22,139 nt of DNA, from contig DNKW01000080.1 of assembly GCA_003488655.1 (NCBI GenBank), positions 24,441 to 46,579 on the forward strand, given 5' to 3'. Below, one piece after another: positions 8,819 through 17,100 of this stretch (position 1 is the stretch's first letter; each line of letters begins with the position of its first letter). The notes under the pieces were generated by a model. The model was not told the DNA's origin and did no database searches. It was given only the letters and a program-made list of their open reading frames with translations. The stretch comes from Candidatus Altimarinota bacterium (GTDB lineage: Bacteria; Patescibacteriota; Gracilibacteria; BD1-5; UBA2023). Made by a program: the position numbers and the translations under genes.

Positions 8819-9091
8819 AATATACTCGTACCCGACGATCTTGTATTTCAGTTTGTCGACCTCGACTTCATCCCCGGAGTATTGTCCGGATATGACCTGG
8901 TCTCCGACTTTGAGATCGATCGTCATCATATTCCCATCCTTGTCCTTCTTTCCTGGACCGATAGCCACGACCTCATAGATATGGGGTCGTTCTTTATTGG
9001 CGTTTTCCGGAAGGTAGATACCGCTCTTGGTAACCGTCTCGGCTTCCACTCCTCGCAGGAGTACGCGATCGGATAACGGTTGTATGTGCAT
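8801..9091 (-). CDS. groES: Co-chaperonin GroES (96 aa)
   Basis: Ten-kDa lid of the GroEL cage. Seen: IQPLSDRVLLR near the N-terminus, the mobile loop ETVTKSGIYLPENANKERP that binds GroEL, YEVVAIGPGKKDKDGN, the KVGDQVISGQYSGDEVEVDKLKYKIV barrel and the final YILAKVV. Length is normal and no TGA is present. It is transcribed on the minus strand from a TTGACT-N16-TATAAT promoter overlapped by a CIRCE-like inverted repeat, about 71 bp upstream. It is separated from groEL by an opposing Cys-rich gene whose 3' end overlaps it by 18 bp, so groES and groEL may be transcribed separately. Confidence 0.98.
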   Translation of the reverse strand: MHIQPLSDRVLLRGVEAETVTKSGIYLPENANKERPHIYEVVAIGPGKKDKDGNMMTIDLKVGDQVISGQYSGDEVEVDKLKYKIVGYEYILAKVV

Positions 9092-9123
9092 AGAGATTGA
9101 TAAATTTAATAATAAAATGGAAG

Positions 9124-9144
9124 ATCCTGAAACGAGTTCAGGAT
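9124..9144. repeat. Hairpin in the groES 5' leader
   Basis: A perfect 8-bp inverted repeat ATCCTGAA/TTCAGGAT with a 5-nt loop lies between the groES promoter and its ATG. It resembles a widespread short intergenic palindrome and could modulate groES mRNA stability. Confidence 0.6.
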
Positions 9145-9161
9145 GACTATCCTTTTAGGAA

Positions 9162-9188
9162 TTAGCAGGTGCATTATATGTGTGCTAA
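9162..9188. promoter_or_regulatory. CIRCE-like operator (HrcA site) for groES
   Basis: A 27-bp inverted repeat with the exact 9-9-9 CIRCE geometry: TTAGCAGGT, nine bases, GTGTGCTAA. The outer six bases of each arm (TTAGCA/TGCTAA) match the HrcA operator consensus TTAGCACTC-N9-GAGTGCTAA; the inner three of each arm do not. It covers the -10 box of the groES promoter, as a repressor site should. Confidence 0.65.
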
Positions 9189-9200
9189 AAGGGAAGTCAA
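9173..9200 (-). promoter_or_regulatory. groES promoter
   Basis: On the minus strand TTGACT (9195-9200) and TATAAT (9173-9178) have a 16-bp spacer. The -10 lies inside the CIRCE-like element. The leader would be about 75 nt and includes the hairpin at 9124-9144. Confidence 0.7.
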
Positions 9201-9221
9201 ATTTTTGTTTTGAAAATTTAT

Positions 9222-9249
9222 TTGATAAAAAGATATTTTTTCTCATAAT
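9222..9249 (+). promoter_or_regulatory. Promoter of the 105-aa hypothetical gene
   Basis: TTGATA (9222-9227) and CATAAT (9244-9249) are 16 bp apart, divergent from groES. Transcription would start near 9256, favouring the ATG at 9281 over an in-frame ATG at 9248. Confidence 0.5.
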
Positions 9250-9280
9250 GAGGGGTAATCTTATTCATAAGCTTCCTCAT

Positions 9281-9598
9281 ATGAATATATTAAATACTCA
9301 AAACTCAGAAAACATGCTTACACCGGCACAATTTCTTGAATGATTTCTTTCGCCAAAAACGATAGAGGGACGTTATATTACCAAAGAATTGAATGAAGAG
9401 ATGATAAAACAGACATTGAATCTTAAAATATTTTTTACGGAGGATGATACAAGACGTCTTTTTGAATGTGTGGATCCGAAGGATTGCCTGTATATTATTG
9501 CTGGAATTATCCACCGCATTCAGTGAGAACAGTCACTGGCATATAGTAGAAAGAATGGGGTTTCTCAGATAATAGAGGAAGTATTATCGGGAAAGTAG
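9281..9598 (+). CDS. Hypothetical protein (105 aa)
   Basis: An open frame with two TGA codons as Gly (FLE-G-FLSPKT and RIQ-G-EQSL) ends at TAG 9596-9598. The protein looks soluble and helical, with no signal peptide or membrane segment and two Cys (FECVDPKDC). I recognise no domain. Support comes from the upstream promoter, the continuous frame and the convergent fit: its stop is 4 bp from the stop of the methyltransferase gene. A later in-frame ATG at 9314 is an alternative start. Confidence 0.55.
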
Positions 9599-9602
9599 AA
9601 TC

Positions 9603-11093
9603 CTATTTTCTCTGCCATTCTCTCGGAAAAGTATTGGTGAAGCGATTATTTTTAGGATTCGCTGATTCGATTCCGAGATTTAATCCATCATACCGGAGGA
9701 CGAAGTATCATTCTCCGAGATTCTCTCCGATTTCTTTCCCACGAAGATAATCGTCCAGCTCCTGTTCGCTCCGTATCTCGTATATCGGAGTTTTTTTGAG
9801 CTCGAAATCGCGTCCGATGCGGTTGTCGGGAGTAAATACCCCTTCCTCGATGCGTCCGAGCTTTTGTCCGAGACGAATAGGAAATACTGTTTGTAACAGT
9901 GCTTTTGCGGCACTGTTTTTCTGTATGGCGAGAATATCTCTCTTGAATTCGAAGAGAGAATGATTTGATACATCGAGACCGACCGTTTCGGTAAATTTTG
10001 ACAGAAGTCTTTCATGGTCTTTTGTGAGAGGAATGACCTCTTCATTGGTTTTGATAGCACGCGGTTTTTTATCTTCCATTTTTTCTATTGTTGTATTCTT
10101 CCGGATTTTGCACACGAAAAACCCTCCAGAACCTTCATCCTGTGGCCAGAAACGTTTCTCGAAAAGCACTTCGAAACTTTCCGGATATCGATTGAGGATT
10201 TCGTTCACGACCCCTTCGTTCTCTATCTTGTTGAGCGTACAGGTCGAATAGAGTATTTCTCCTCCAGTTTTCAGAGCCCGGAAAGCAGCATCGAGGAGCT
10301 TGGTCTGGAGTCGTGCGATGGTGTGGATATTCTTGAGATTCCAGTACTTTACGGTCTGGGATTCTTTGAATCCTATCCCTTCACCCGAGCATGGCGCATC
10401 GAGGAGGATGCGATCGAAAGTTTCCGGCAGGTTGCTGTAGAACCCTCCGTCATAATTGGTAATCATAATCCGGTCGTTCCCGAGTCGTTCGGTATTCGAC
10501 ACGAGTTGCGCCATACGGTCTCGAGTCGGTTCGTTGGCGACGATGATGGAAGTGGGGAAATGTTCGGCTAACTGAGTGGTTTTTCCTCCCGGACTTGCTG
10601 CCATATCCAAAATCAAATAAGGAAGTGTATTGTCTTGGACATCTCACCGAAGAGATTCGTGCGAAAAATGAGTACCGGAGTGAGCTGTACGAGGTGGTAC
10701 AGTGAACGAGGAAACGGAATTTTGAACGCGAAAATCGAGATTTTCAGATGTCCTTTCGGCGAGATAATGTACGCTCATACTCGCCGAAAGCTCCTGTATA
10801 TAGAAATATCCGAGAAGGTGTTCGAGCGTGTGTCCGAGCGGTATCTTGATTTCGGTTCGGTCGATCCGGAAAACGGTCGGATTGTTGGTCGGGGTCAGGG
10901 TCCAGTTATTCCGCATTGCTCGCGCTTTAAAATCCTCGACACTTATCCGGGTAGTATTGACTCGGATAGTCTTTGGAAGGGGTTTAGTGAGAGATTCAAG
11001 GAATTTCTCCAGTTCCTCGGGCTTGTCTGCGAAGAAATTCTCCCGAAAGTATTCCACGAAGCGCTCGTTGATTTCGGATTTGTGTTTTTTCAT
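9603..11093 (-). CDS. RsmF/NOL1-NOP2-Sun-family RNA m5C methyltransferase (496 aa)
   Basis: S-adenosylmethionine-dependent RNA cytosine-5 methyltransferase acting on rRNA or tRNA. Domains: an N-terminal region (1-110, with LPKTIRVNTTRIS and LGYFYIQELSASM), then the Rossmann core with motif I DMAASPGGKTTQ (about 163-174), motif IV DAPCSGEG (Cys235) and motif VI YSTCTLNKIENE (Cys286). The last two carry the two cysteines of the catalytic cycle. A C-terminal PUA-like domain ends in GYFVLRYDGLNLGIES. Length matches RsmF (about 480 aa). Two TGA codons are Gly (ESLR-G-DVQD and NLGE-G-YFV); the second opens the last 35 residues. About 45 extra residues separate the YIQE motif from motif I. The exact target base is not inferable. 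Confidence 0.93.
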
Positions 11094-11114
11094 TTTTAGG
11101 AATTTTAGAGACTT

Positions 11115-11142
11115 TTGACTTTAGAGACTTTCTTACTATACT
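11115..11142 (+). promoter_or_regulatory. Promoter of the TerC-family gene
   Basis: TTGACT (11115-11120) and TATACT (11137-11142), 16-bp spacer. The -35 sits between two copies of a 12-bp direct repeat TTTAGAGACTTT (11104-11115 and 11120-11131), period 16 bp, which could bind a regulator. Confidence 0.65.
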
Positions 11143-11163
11143 CACATCCATCCTATTTTGCAA
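11135..11163 (-). promoter_or_regulatory. Promoter of the methyltransferase gene
   Basis: On the minus strand TTGCAA (11158-11163) and TATAGT (11135-11140) have a 17-bp spacer. Its -10 overlaps the -10 of the divergent TerC promoter, so the two would compete for polymerase. Confidence 0.5.
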
Positions 11164-11173
11164 CCTTTTTTTT

Positions 11174-12082
11174 ATGGAACATTTTTACGCTCAATTTCTC
11201 GATCTCTTTACGGCAAATGGAGCAATAGTCCTTTTGAACATTATCCTCATCGATATCGTGATGAGCGGGGATAACGCTATCCTTATCGGGATGGCAACGC
11301 GAAAACTTCAAGGGGCGGAACGGAAAAAGGCTATTTTCTTCGGAATCGCTCTCGCGACCGTCTTTCGTATCATTCTCGCTTTTTTTGCCGTTTTTCTCCT
11401 CTCATTGGTCGGGGTAAAGTTCGCGGGCGGACTCCTCCTCCTTTATGTCGTCTGGAAATTCTATCGGGAACTTCGCATGCCTGACCACGAAGAACATCAT
11501 ATCGACGCGAAAAAAGCGGGGCTTATAGCAGCTATTTGGACTATTATCATAGCCGACTTTTCCATGAGTCTCGATAATGTTCTCGCGGTTGCCGGGGCGG
11601 CCCATGAAAATATCGCGGCCCTTGGAATCGGGCTAGTATTCTCTATAGCCCTTATGGCATTCGCCTCGAACCTCATCGCCAAATATTTGGACAAATATCC
11701 CGGGATTCAGTGGGTGGGGCTTTTCGTCATCCTCTTTGTGGCGATGGAGATGATCCTTTCCGGAACCCATGAACTTGATACGAAGTTCCTGCACTATAAT
11801 ATTCTCCCGTTCGTTCTCTTCATCCTCGGCGGGCTTTTTGTGGTTCTTCATGCGAAGTATATCCGTCCCGCAGACGAACGCAAGCTCGCACTCTATCTTC
11901 AGAATCACACACTTTCGATTCTATCAGTTAGTATTGCTCTGTTATTTGTTGTGCTCTTCTTCGGGGATAGTATCGCAGTGTATATCCGGTCTCATGCTTC
12001 GGTATTCTACAGTATTCTCTTCATCTTGTTTTTCAGTCTGTTGGAAGTAGTATCTCTTGTGAGGATGCGGCAAAGAAAATAA
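11174..12082 (+). CDS. TerC-family integral membrane protein (302 aa)
   Basis: A polytopic membrane protein with about eight or nine hydrophobic segments. It carries the paired TerC signatures DIVMSGDNAILIGMA (residues 27-41) and ADFSMSLDNVLAVAGAA (about 127-143); the acidic residues in these repeats lie in the membrane core and are thought to bind a metal ion. TerC/Alx/YkoY-type proteins are linked to manganese export, metallation of secreted proteins and tellurium resistance. A His/Glu-rich cytoplasmic loop (MPDHEEHHID) separates the halves. No TGA occurs. It is monocistronic, with its own promoter and a convergent terminator. The substrate cannot be read from the sequence. Confidence 0.92.
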   Translation: MEHFYAQFLDLFTANGAIVLLNIILIDIVMSGDNAILIGMATRKLQGAERKKAIFFGIALATVFRIILAFFAVFLLSLVGVKFAGGLLLLYVVWKFYRELRMPDHEEHHIDAKKAGLIAAIWTIIIADFSMSLDNVLAVAGAAHENIAALGIGLVFSIALMAFASNLIAKYLDKYPGIQWVGLFVILFVAMEMILSGTHELDTKFLHYNILPFVLFILGGLFVVLHAKYIRPADERKLALYLQNHTLSILSVSIALLFVVLFFGDSIAVYIRSHASVFYSILFILFFSLLEVVSLVRMRQRK

Positions 12083-12180
12083 GAAAGTGTATTTTTTCGT
12101 CCATACAAAGCAGTGGTATATTGACTCTTGCCGAGCTGCATGTTCCGAAAAATCTACACTTCCTTATTTTCAAGATATTC

Positions 12181-12211
12181 AAAAACCATCCGCTACGCGG
12201 ATGGTTTTTTT
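12181..12211. terminator. Bidirectional terminator overlapping the ATPase stop
   Basis: The stem CCATCCGC/GCGGATGG with a 3-nt loop is flanked by A5 and T7. It lies between the convergent TerC gene and the TraG/HerA-like ATPase; the TAG of the latter (12193-12195) falls in the loop region. Confidence 0.88.
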
Positions 12212-14601
12212 GCTTCGTCGGACTTCTTTTTCTTCTCTTCTTTCATCTTCTCTTTATACGCTTCCTGATCTTTCTTGAACTTCTTCTCTTCCTCGATGAT
12301 CTTCGTCATATAATCGTTGATTTTCTTTTCTACGAACTCGACCGGCTTCGAGTATTTCTCACGGCTTACTTTCACGATGACATCTCTCTTCTGTTCGGGA
12401 TTCGGAACTCGGAGTTTGATCGGTCAGAAGGTGGTGGCGGAGAATACCTTGGAAGGCATCCCGTTTATGAGGAGCTTTGTGTAGATGTCATACTTTCCGA
12501 GATTCACGAGGTCATTGGTGGAAACCACTTCCTCGTCCATAAGTCCGGAGAGTACCGCCGCATCGGTGAACCCGACTTGGAAGCTCGCAATCGTTCCGAC
12601 GTTTCCAAATACCGCTCCGCGCACCGTGTCGGGCATCTGTTCGATGAATTGGTTCGCCATTACGAGATTGAGCTTGTATTTTCGGGCTTCCGAGAGGATC
12701 GTCGCAAACGAATCGGTTGCGAAGTTCTGGAACTCGTCGACATAGAGATAGAAGTCTTCACGCTCGTCTTCTGGTATATCTGCACGTCCCATCGCCTCGA
12801 TCTGGAATTTCGTCACCATCATGGCTCCGAGCAGAGCACTCGAATCCTCCCCGATCTTTCCTTTCGAAAGATTTACGATAAATATCTTCTTATTGTCCAT
12901 AATCCATCGGAGGGAGAACGGATTCTTTGGTTGTCCGAGAATATTACGAAGGAGCGTGGATGAGAGGAATTGTCCGACCTTGTTGAGGATGGGGCTCACC
13001 GCCTCGACCATCTGTTTCGGCTCCATCGCTTCAAATTCGCTCGTCCAGAACTTCTCCATCATCGGATCCTGAATCTTGGCGATAATCTTTCGGCGAAATG
13101 AAGTCTGGGTGAGCATCATAGGGATGCTCATAAGAGTCGAATCTGGAACCTGAAGGAGGGTTATAATCGTATTTCGGAGGATGTACTCGAGACGTGGTCC
13201 CCAGCTCTCGGCAAACATCTTCTTGAAGATAGAGAGGAGTCCAGAAGCCACGATAGGTTGAAGTTCTTTCGGAACCGATTCGAGCATATTGAATGCGATT
13301 GGATTTTTGTAATCCGAAGGATCAAAGACGATGACATCATTGGTTCGAGATTTCGGGATATTGGAGAGAATCGTATCGGCGAGGTCTCCGTGCGGATCGA
13401 TAACCGCCACTCCACGACCCTTCAATATATCATCATAGATCATATTTTCAAGAAGGGTCGATTTACCCATACCGGTTTTCCCGATGATGTAGACATGTCG
13501 TCTGCGGTCGGTAGGGAGGAGTCCGAACTCCGTGCGACCTCCGCGGAAATTCGTAATCCCGATCGGAGTGACATCTTTCGTATTGGTGACAAGCGGGAGA
13601 TTTTGTGGCGGTTCGAGCATCTTGGTCGTAACCCAGTTGATTCCAGGAGTTTGCACATAGATAGTCGGAAGATGCACAAGTCCGGCAAGTTCTGCAGAAT
13701 TGAGTATGATGTTGTTTTCTCCCGAGCGGCGGGCAAGTTCTCCGGAAGCATCTTCCCGTACCTCTCCCGCGAGCCTGAATCCGTTTCCTCCAGAGATGGA
13801 GAATATATTGAGCGATGAAACTGCTTCTTTGATAGTGACTTTCGCAGTTACAGCATCGGTTCCGAAACATCCGATATTTATTCCGACCGAGTAACCGAAA
13901 CCGGCAAGTTTTCGCTCTATTGGATCATTTTTATCTTTTATCTCGGCCTCCTCCGTATGTCCATGGGGATGAACAATCAGAAGTACGAGCTTAATGACTC
14001 CCATAATGGGGGAAAGTCCTATTTTCCAAGCTACGGAATACTTGGAAAGATAGGCTTTTTTGAGCCATTTCGGCGAATGAGAGATAATGATAGCGATTTT
14101 TTTCGGATCTTTCCAAGCCGTGTCGTGGAGAGGAGAGAACCGCACTTGAACAAGCTTTATGTCATTTTTCCCACCTTTTTGAAGGGCGCTGGTGATGGAG
14201 GAAAAGGGATCCACGCTCTCTTTTTCCGATTTTTCCTTGAAATCGGTATAGATTTTTATGGGAGAAATATAGGATTTGAGAAGCCCGAGTTTTCCGATAT
14301 ATCCGGCACTCTTCGGGATATAGTCCTCTACTTTCCGTATCTCTATGTTGGGATAGTGGGCATAGATTTGATTTTCGAGAAACTCCGTATAGGCACTATC
14401 TACCACGAAAAAGAACCGAATGGTTCCGCCGATATTCGCCATTTCGAAACTGAACTCCGGCGCCGAGTAGGTTTTGTTCCAAAATGTCTTGTGCTCCTCG
14501 ATGGTGTTATGAAAGATGTTTAGAATCTGCTCCGCCATAAAAACCCCTTTTTCATTGAGGCGATCGACTGACACTTCGAGGATAGCTTTGGTTTGATTCA
14601 A
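12193..14601 (-). CDS. TraG/TraD/HerA-like DNA-translocase ATPase (802 aa)
   Basis: A P-loop ATPase of the type IV secretion coupling-protein/HerA group common in CPR genomes. An N-terminal domain (starting LEVSVDRLNEKGVFMAEQ) precedes Walker A HVYIIGKTGMGKSTLLE, Walker B RGVAVIDPHGDLAD and the later YVDEFQNFATDSFATILSEARK, then LVMANQFIEQM (sensor region). One TGA (ATTF-G-PIKL) opens a last segment ending in a charged coiled coil (EEEKKFKKDQEAYKEKMK). The TTG at 14601 is preferred because the family usually begins 5-10 residues before this strand. An ATG at 14670 is also in frame but lies within a REP-like palindrome half. It is the last gene of the pilT operon and may pump DNA or protein, for instance in DNA uptake. 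Confidence 0.9.
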
Positions 14602-14633
14602 TTTTTTACAAAAGGTAATTTGTATTACAAAAT

Positions 14634-14671
14634 GGGATTTTTCATTTCTCCACTTTGGTCGGGATGACATA
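14634..14671 (-). repeat. REP-like half palindrome upstream of the ATPase gene
   Basis: On the minus strand GTCATCCCGACC, then AGTGGAG, closely matches the left end of the element at 17302-17467 (GTCATTCCGACC, then AGCGGAG). It lies between the CNB-GAF gene and the ATPase, so the upstream in-frame ATG at 14670 is probably repeat-derived. Confidence 0.6.
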
Positions 14672-14763
14672 CATAGGTGATTCTATTCGAAAACTTCATT
14701 CGTGCAAGCGAAAAGTTTGTTTGTTTATATCTCATTGCTTTTTTTCGACAGCAAAAAGTAAAA

Positions 14764-15732
14764 TTACTGCTGTTTATAGCCCAGCGCTTTTCTTTCCGCA
14801 AGTGTTTGATTATTTTCAATCATGGATCCGAGAAGGGGGGCGATATTGTTCATCATACGGACATCGGTGTCATCAAAATGCCCCTTGTTCTTTTTTCCGA
14901 GTATGAAATACCCTTTGAGAGTTTCCCGTGTTTTCAGGGGAAGGAGATAAAGAGTATCGTTTTCATCGGTTCCAAGGATATCTCCCGTGCTCGGTATCTC
15001 TCCGGTTGATTCATCTCCCCGTATCTTCCCTGTAGCTTTTTGGTTGATGGGCCAGACAGAAGGGAAACGGGAATTATATTTGTGGATAAAGAGACCCTTA
15101 ACGGCCGGATGTTGTTCTATCGAGATGATGTAATCGACATCGATGGTTTTTGAGATATGATTGATGATATCTTTAAACCCCTGTTCTCCGAGCTTGGAGA
15201 GTTCATCTATTTTTGTGTTCATCTCATAGAGAGAGGCAAGTTCTTTTCCAGAGTCAAGAAGTCGATTATTACTGACTTCTATGATATGTTTGTACAGAGC
15301 AAGAATCTTTTCAGGACTCTGTGATTCCAGGTAGGCGATATCTTCCTTCGTGAGGATTATCACACTCGCTCCTTCCCCGATCGCCACTGCCTCGACATCT
15401 TTTTGATTCCGGTCAAATATCACCCCCTCGCCTATAAAACTTCCCATATATGCTCGTCCCACTTCTTTTTTCTCTCCTGTTGGTGTGAGACGAAGGATGG
15501 AGAGATTTCCGGAAGAGACGATATAGAAATAGGGGTTTTCCCCTGGAGTAAAGAGCACTTCGTTATTCATAAGTATTCGTTTTTTCTTTTTGAAAAAAGC
15601 ATCAAACTCCTCCAAAAATGCAAGAATGGGATGAATGGTCAGGCTTTGTTTGAGGGTGCTAAGAGAGGTTTGCAGAGTGTTTGTCTCAAGAGCCTTTTTC
15701 GTTTCGTGAGAATGTTTAGTCTCTTTTGACAT
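14764..15732 (-). CDS. CNB-fold plus GAF-like two-domain protein (322 aa)
   Basis: Residues about 50-140 form a CNB-type cupin: FTPGENPYFYIVSSGNLSILRL, then GSFIGEGVIFDRNQKDVEAVAIGEG. The phosphate-binding cassette keeps Gly-Glu but has KDVEAVA where cNMP binders have Arg-Ser/Thr-Ala-Thr, so it probably does not bind cyclic nucleotides normally. A helical linker (about 150-190) leads to a GAF-like domain (190-315: DIINHISKTIDVDYIISIEQ, LYLLPLKTRETLKGYFILG, FDDTDVRMMNNIAPLLGSMIE) that could sense a small ligand. There is no HTH, kinase or cyclase. It is the middle gene of an operon, 24 bp after pilT and before the TraG/HerA-like ATPase, so it is likely a regulator of that machinery. No TGA codon. 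Confidence 0.82.
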   Translation of the reverse strand: MSKETKHSHETKKALETNTLQTSLSTLKQSLTIHPILAFLEEFDAFFKKKKRILMNNEVLFTPGENPYFYIVSSGNLSILRLTPTGEKKEVGRAYMGSFIGEGVIFDRNQKDVEAVAIGEGASVIILTKEDIAYLESQSPEKILALYKHIIEVSNNRLLDSGKELASLYEMNTKIDELSKLGEQGFKDIINHISKTIDVDYIISIEQHPAVKGLFIHKYNSRFPSVWPINQKATGKIRGDESTGEIPSTGDILGTDENDTLYLLPLKTRETLKGYFILGKKNKGHFDDTDVRMMNNIAPLLGSMIENNQTLAERKALGYKQQ

Positions 15733-15756
15733 ATAAAGGGGATTATAAGGATGTAT

Positions 15757-16845
15757 TTAAAATTTTGCGATGAGGTCTTTGTCTCGAATTCGACCCATAT
15801 ACGTTTCCCGGGTAATCATATTTTTATTATAGAGCATTTCGAGGTATTTATCCATAAGTATCATCCCCTCGGAGCCTCAAAGTTCGATCATGGAATATAT
15901 CTGGTGGGTAAGCCCTTGGATGATAATACTTCGAACGGCATCGTTGTTCATAAGAATCTCCCGAGCAACGATTCGTCCTCATGAATTTTTCTTTGGGAGA
16001 AGCGTTTGGCTGACGACTGCAGAGAGGCTCATGGCAAGTTGCACTCGGATCTGACTCTGTCCGGCACTCGGAAAAGTATCGATAATACGATCTATCGATT
16101 GAACGGTATCGTTGGTATGGAGTGTGGAGAGTACCAGATGCCCCGTTTCTGCGAGAGTGAGGGCTGCCTGGATTGTTTCAGGGTCTCGCATTTCTCCTAT
16201 CATGATAACATCGGGATCTTCACGGAGAGCTGATTTGATGGCGCGAGCAAAGGAATCCGTATGAGTGCCAACCTCTCGTTGGTGAATGAGACACTCTTTT
16301 CCTTGAAAGTTAAACTCTATCGGATCTTCGATGGTGATAATATGTTTTTTCATCGTGGTGTTGATATATTCAATCATAGCAGCAAGCGTGGTAGATTTAC
16401 CACTCCCGGTCGGGCCCGTAACGAGAATCAATCCTTTATCCCGATGAAGGAGTTTGATAATATCTTCGGAAATGGAGAGTTCCTGACAAGTGGGGATAAC
16501 CGTGGGAATATATCGGATAGCAATCCCGAAACCTTTCGCATTTTCAAAGACATTGACACGAAATTTATGAATCCCATGAGCGTAACTAAAATCTCCCTCA
16601 TGGCATTTTATAAGAGTATCTGTTCGTTCTTGTCCAATCATCTCTGTGATAATGGCGAGAATATCTTCCTTTTCTGTGATTCCAAAACTTGCAAGAACTT
16701 CTATATCCCCCGAATGTTTGCGCACATGGGGAGTCGAACCCGCAGTAAAATGGATATCGGGAATCTGCGTCGCAATCATATCGTCGAGGAGCTGCTTGAA
16801 TTTTTGGATTATCATAAAGGGTGTGATAAAAGTATTTACGTTCAT
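15757..16845 (-). CDS. pilT: Type IV pilus retraction ATPase PilT-like (362 aa)
   Basis: A hexameric secretion ATPase that powers pilus retraction. Signatures: N-terminal DIHFTAGSTPHVRKHSGDIE (PAS-like domain), Walker A VTGPTGSGKSTTLAAMI, Asp box IITIEDPIEF, Walker B LREDPDVIMIGEMRD, His box TGHLVLSTLHTND, and PSAGQSQIRVQLAMSL typical of PilT rather than PilB. Two TGA codons (KKNS-G-GRIVAREIL and IEL-G-GSEG) are Gly; the first opens the last 73 residues, including AREILMNNDAVRSIIIQG. The start is set at 16845 (MNVNTFITPF). A longer in-frame reading to 17034 would translate an 8-bp tandem repeat and has no family support. First gene of the operon with the CNB-GAF and TraG/HerA-like genes. Confidence 0.94.
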
Positions 16846-16898
16846 AATACTATATAGTGTGAAAAAATGCAAAAAAGAGAAGATAAATGTACAATCTC

Positions 16899-16926
16899 TT
16901 GCATTCCCCCAAATTTCTGCTACAAT
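16899..16926 (+). promoter_or_regulatory. Candidate plus-strand promoter opposite pilT
   Basis: TTGCAT (16899-16904) and TACAAT (16921-16926) with a 16-bp spacer point away from pilT toward the 8-bp tandem repeat and the terminator at 17070. They could make a transcript of about 160 nt with no convincing gene in it. Confidence 0.4.
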
Positions 16927-16992
16927 CCTCGCACTTAATCGTCTTTTCCAGGAAAATATGCTTGACAAGAATATTTCCCCATATAATTTAAG

Positions 16993-17032
16993 CGCCAGCA
17001 CGCCAGCACGCCAGCACGCCAGCACGCCAGCC
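16993..17032. repeat. 8-bp tandem repeat, five copies
   Basis: Four perfect copies of CGCCAGCA and a fifth ending CC. The tract is GC-rich in an AT-rich intergenic stretch between pilT and the DGR leader. Such short tandem repeats vary in copy number by slippage. Confidence 0.9.
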
Positions 17033-17069
17033 ATGTAACGTCACTCTCTTTTATCGCATCCACGGGTTA

Positions 17070-17095
17070 AATCCTCCTTTTTTGGAGGATTTTTT
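17070..17095. terminator. Rho-independent terminator
   Basis: The stem AATCCTCC/GGAGGATT with a T6 loop is followed by a T-run on the plus strand. No gene ends just before it on either strand, so it would end the short plus-strand transcript from the 16899 promoter or insulate the DGR cassette from pilT. Confidence 0.7.
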
Positions 17096-17100
17096 CATGT

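Noticed and set aside
12121..12963. 280-codon plus-strand frame antisense to the TraG/HerA-like ATPase
   Set aside because: It is a shadow of the ATPase gene and crosses the bidirectional terminator; the composition is unlike a real protein.
15979..17034. Longer pilT reading starting at 17034
   Set aside because: The extra 63 residues translate the 8-bp tandem repeat and an AT-rich leader, without family similarity. MNVNTFITPF at 16845 fits the PilT start.
16958..17038. 26-codon frame through the 8-bp tandem repeat
   Set aside because: An AGGA precedes the ATG, but the product is mostly repeat-encoded; kept only as part of a finding.
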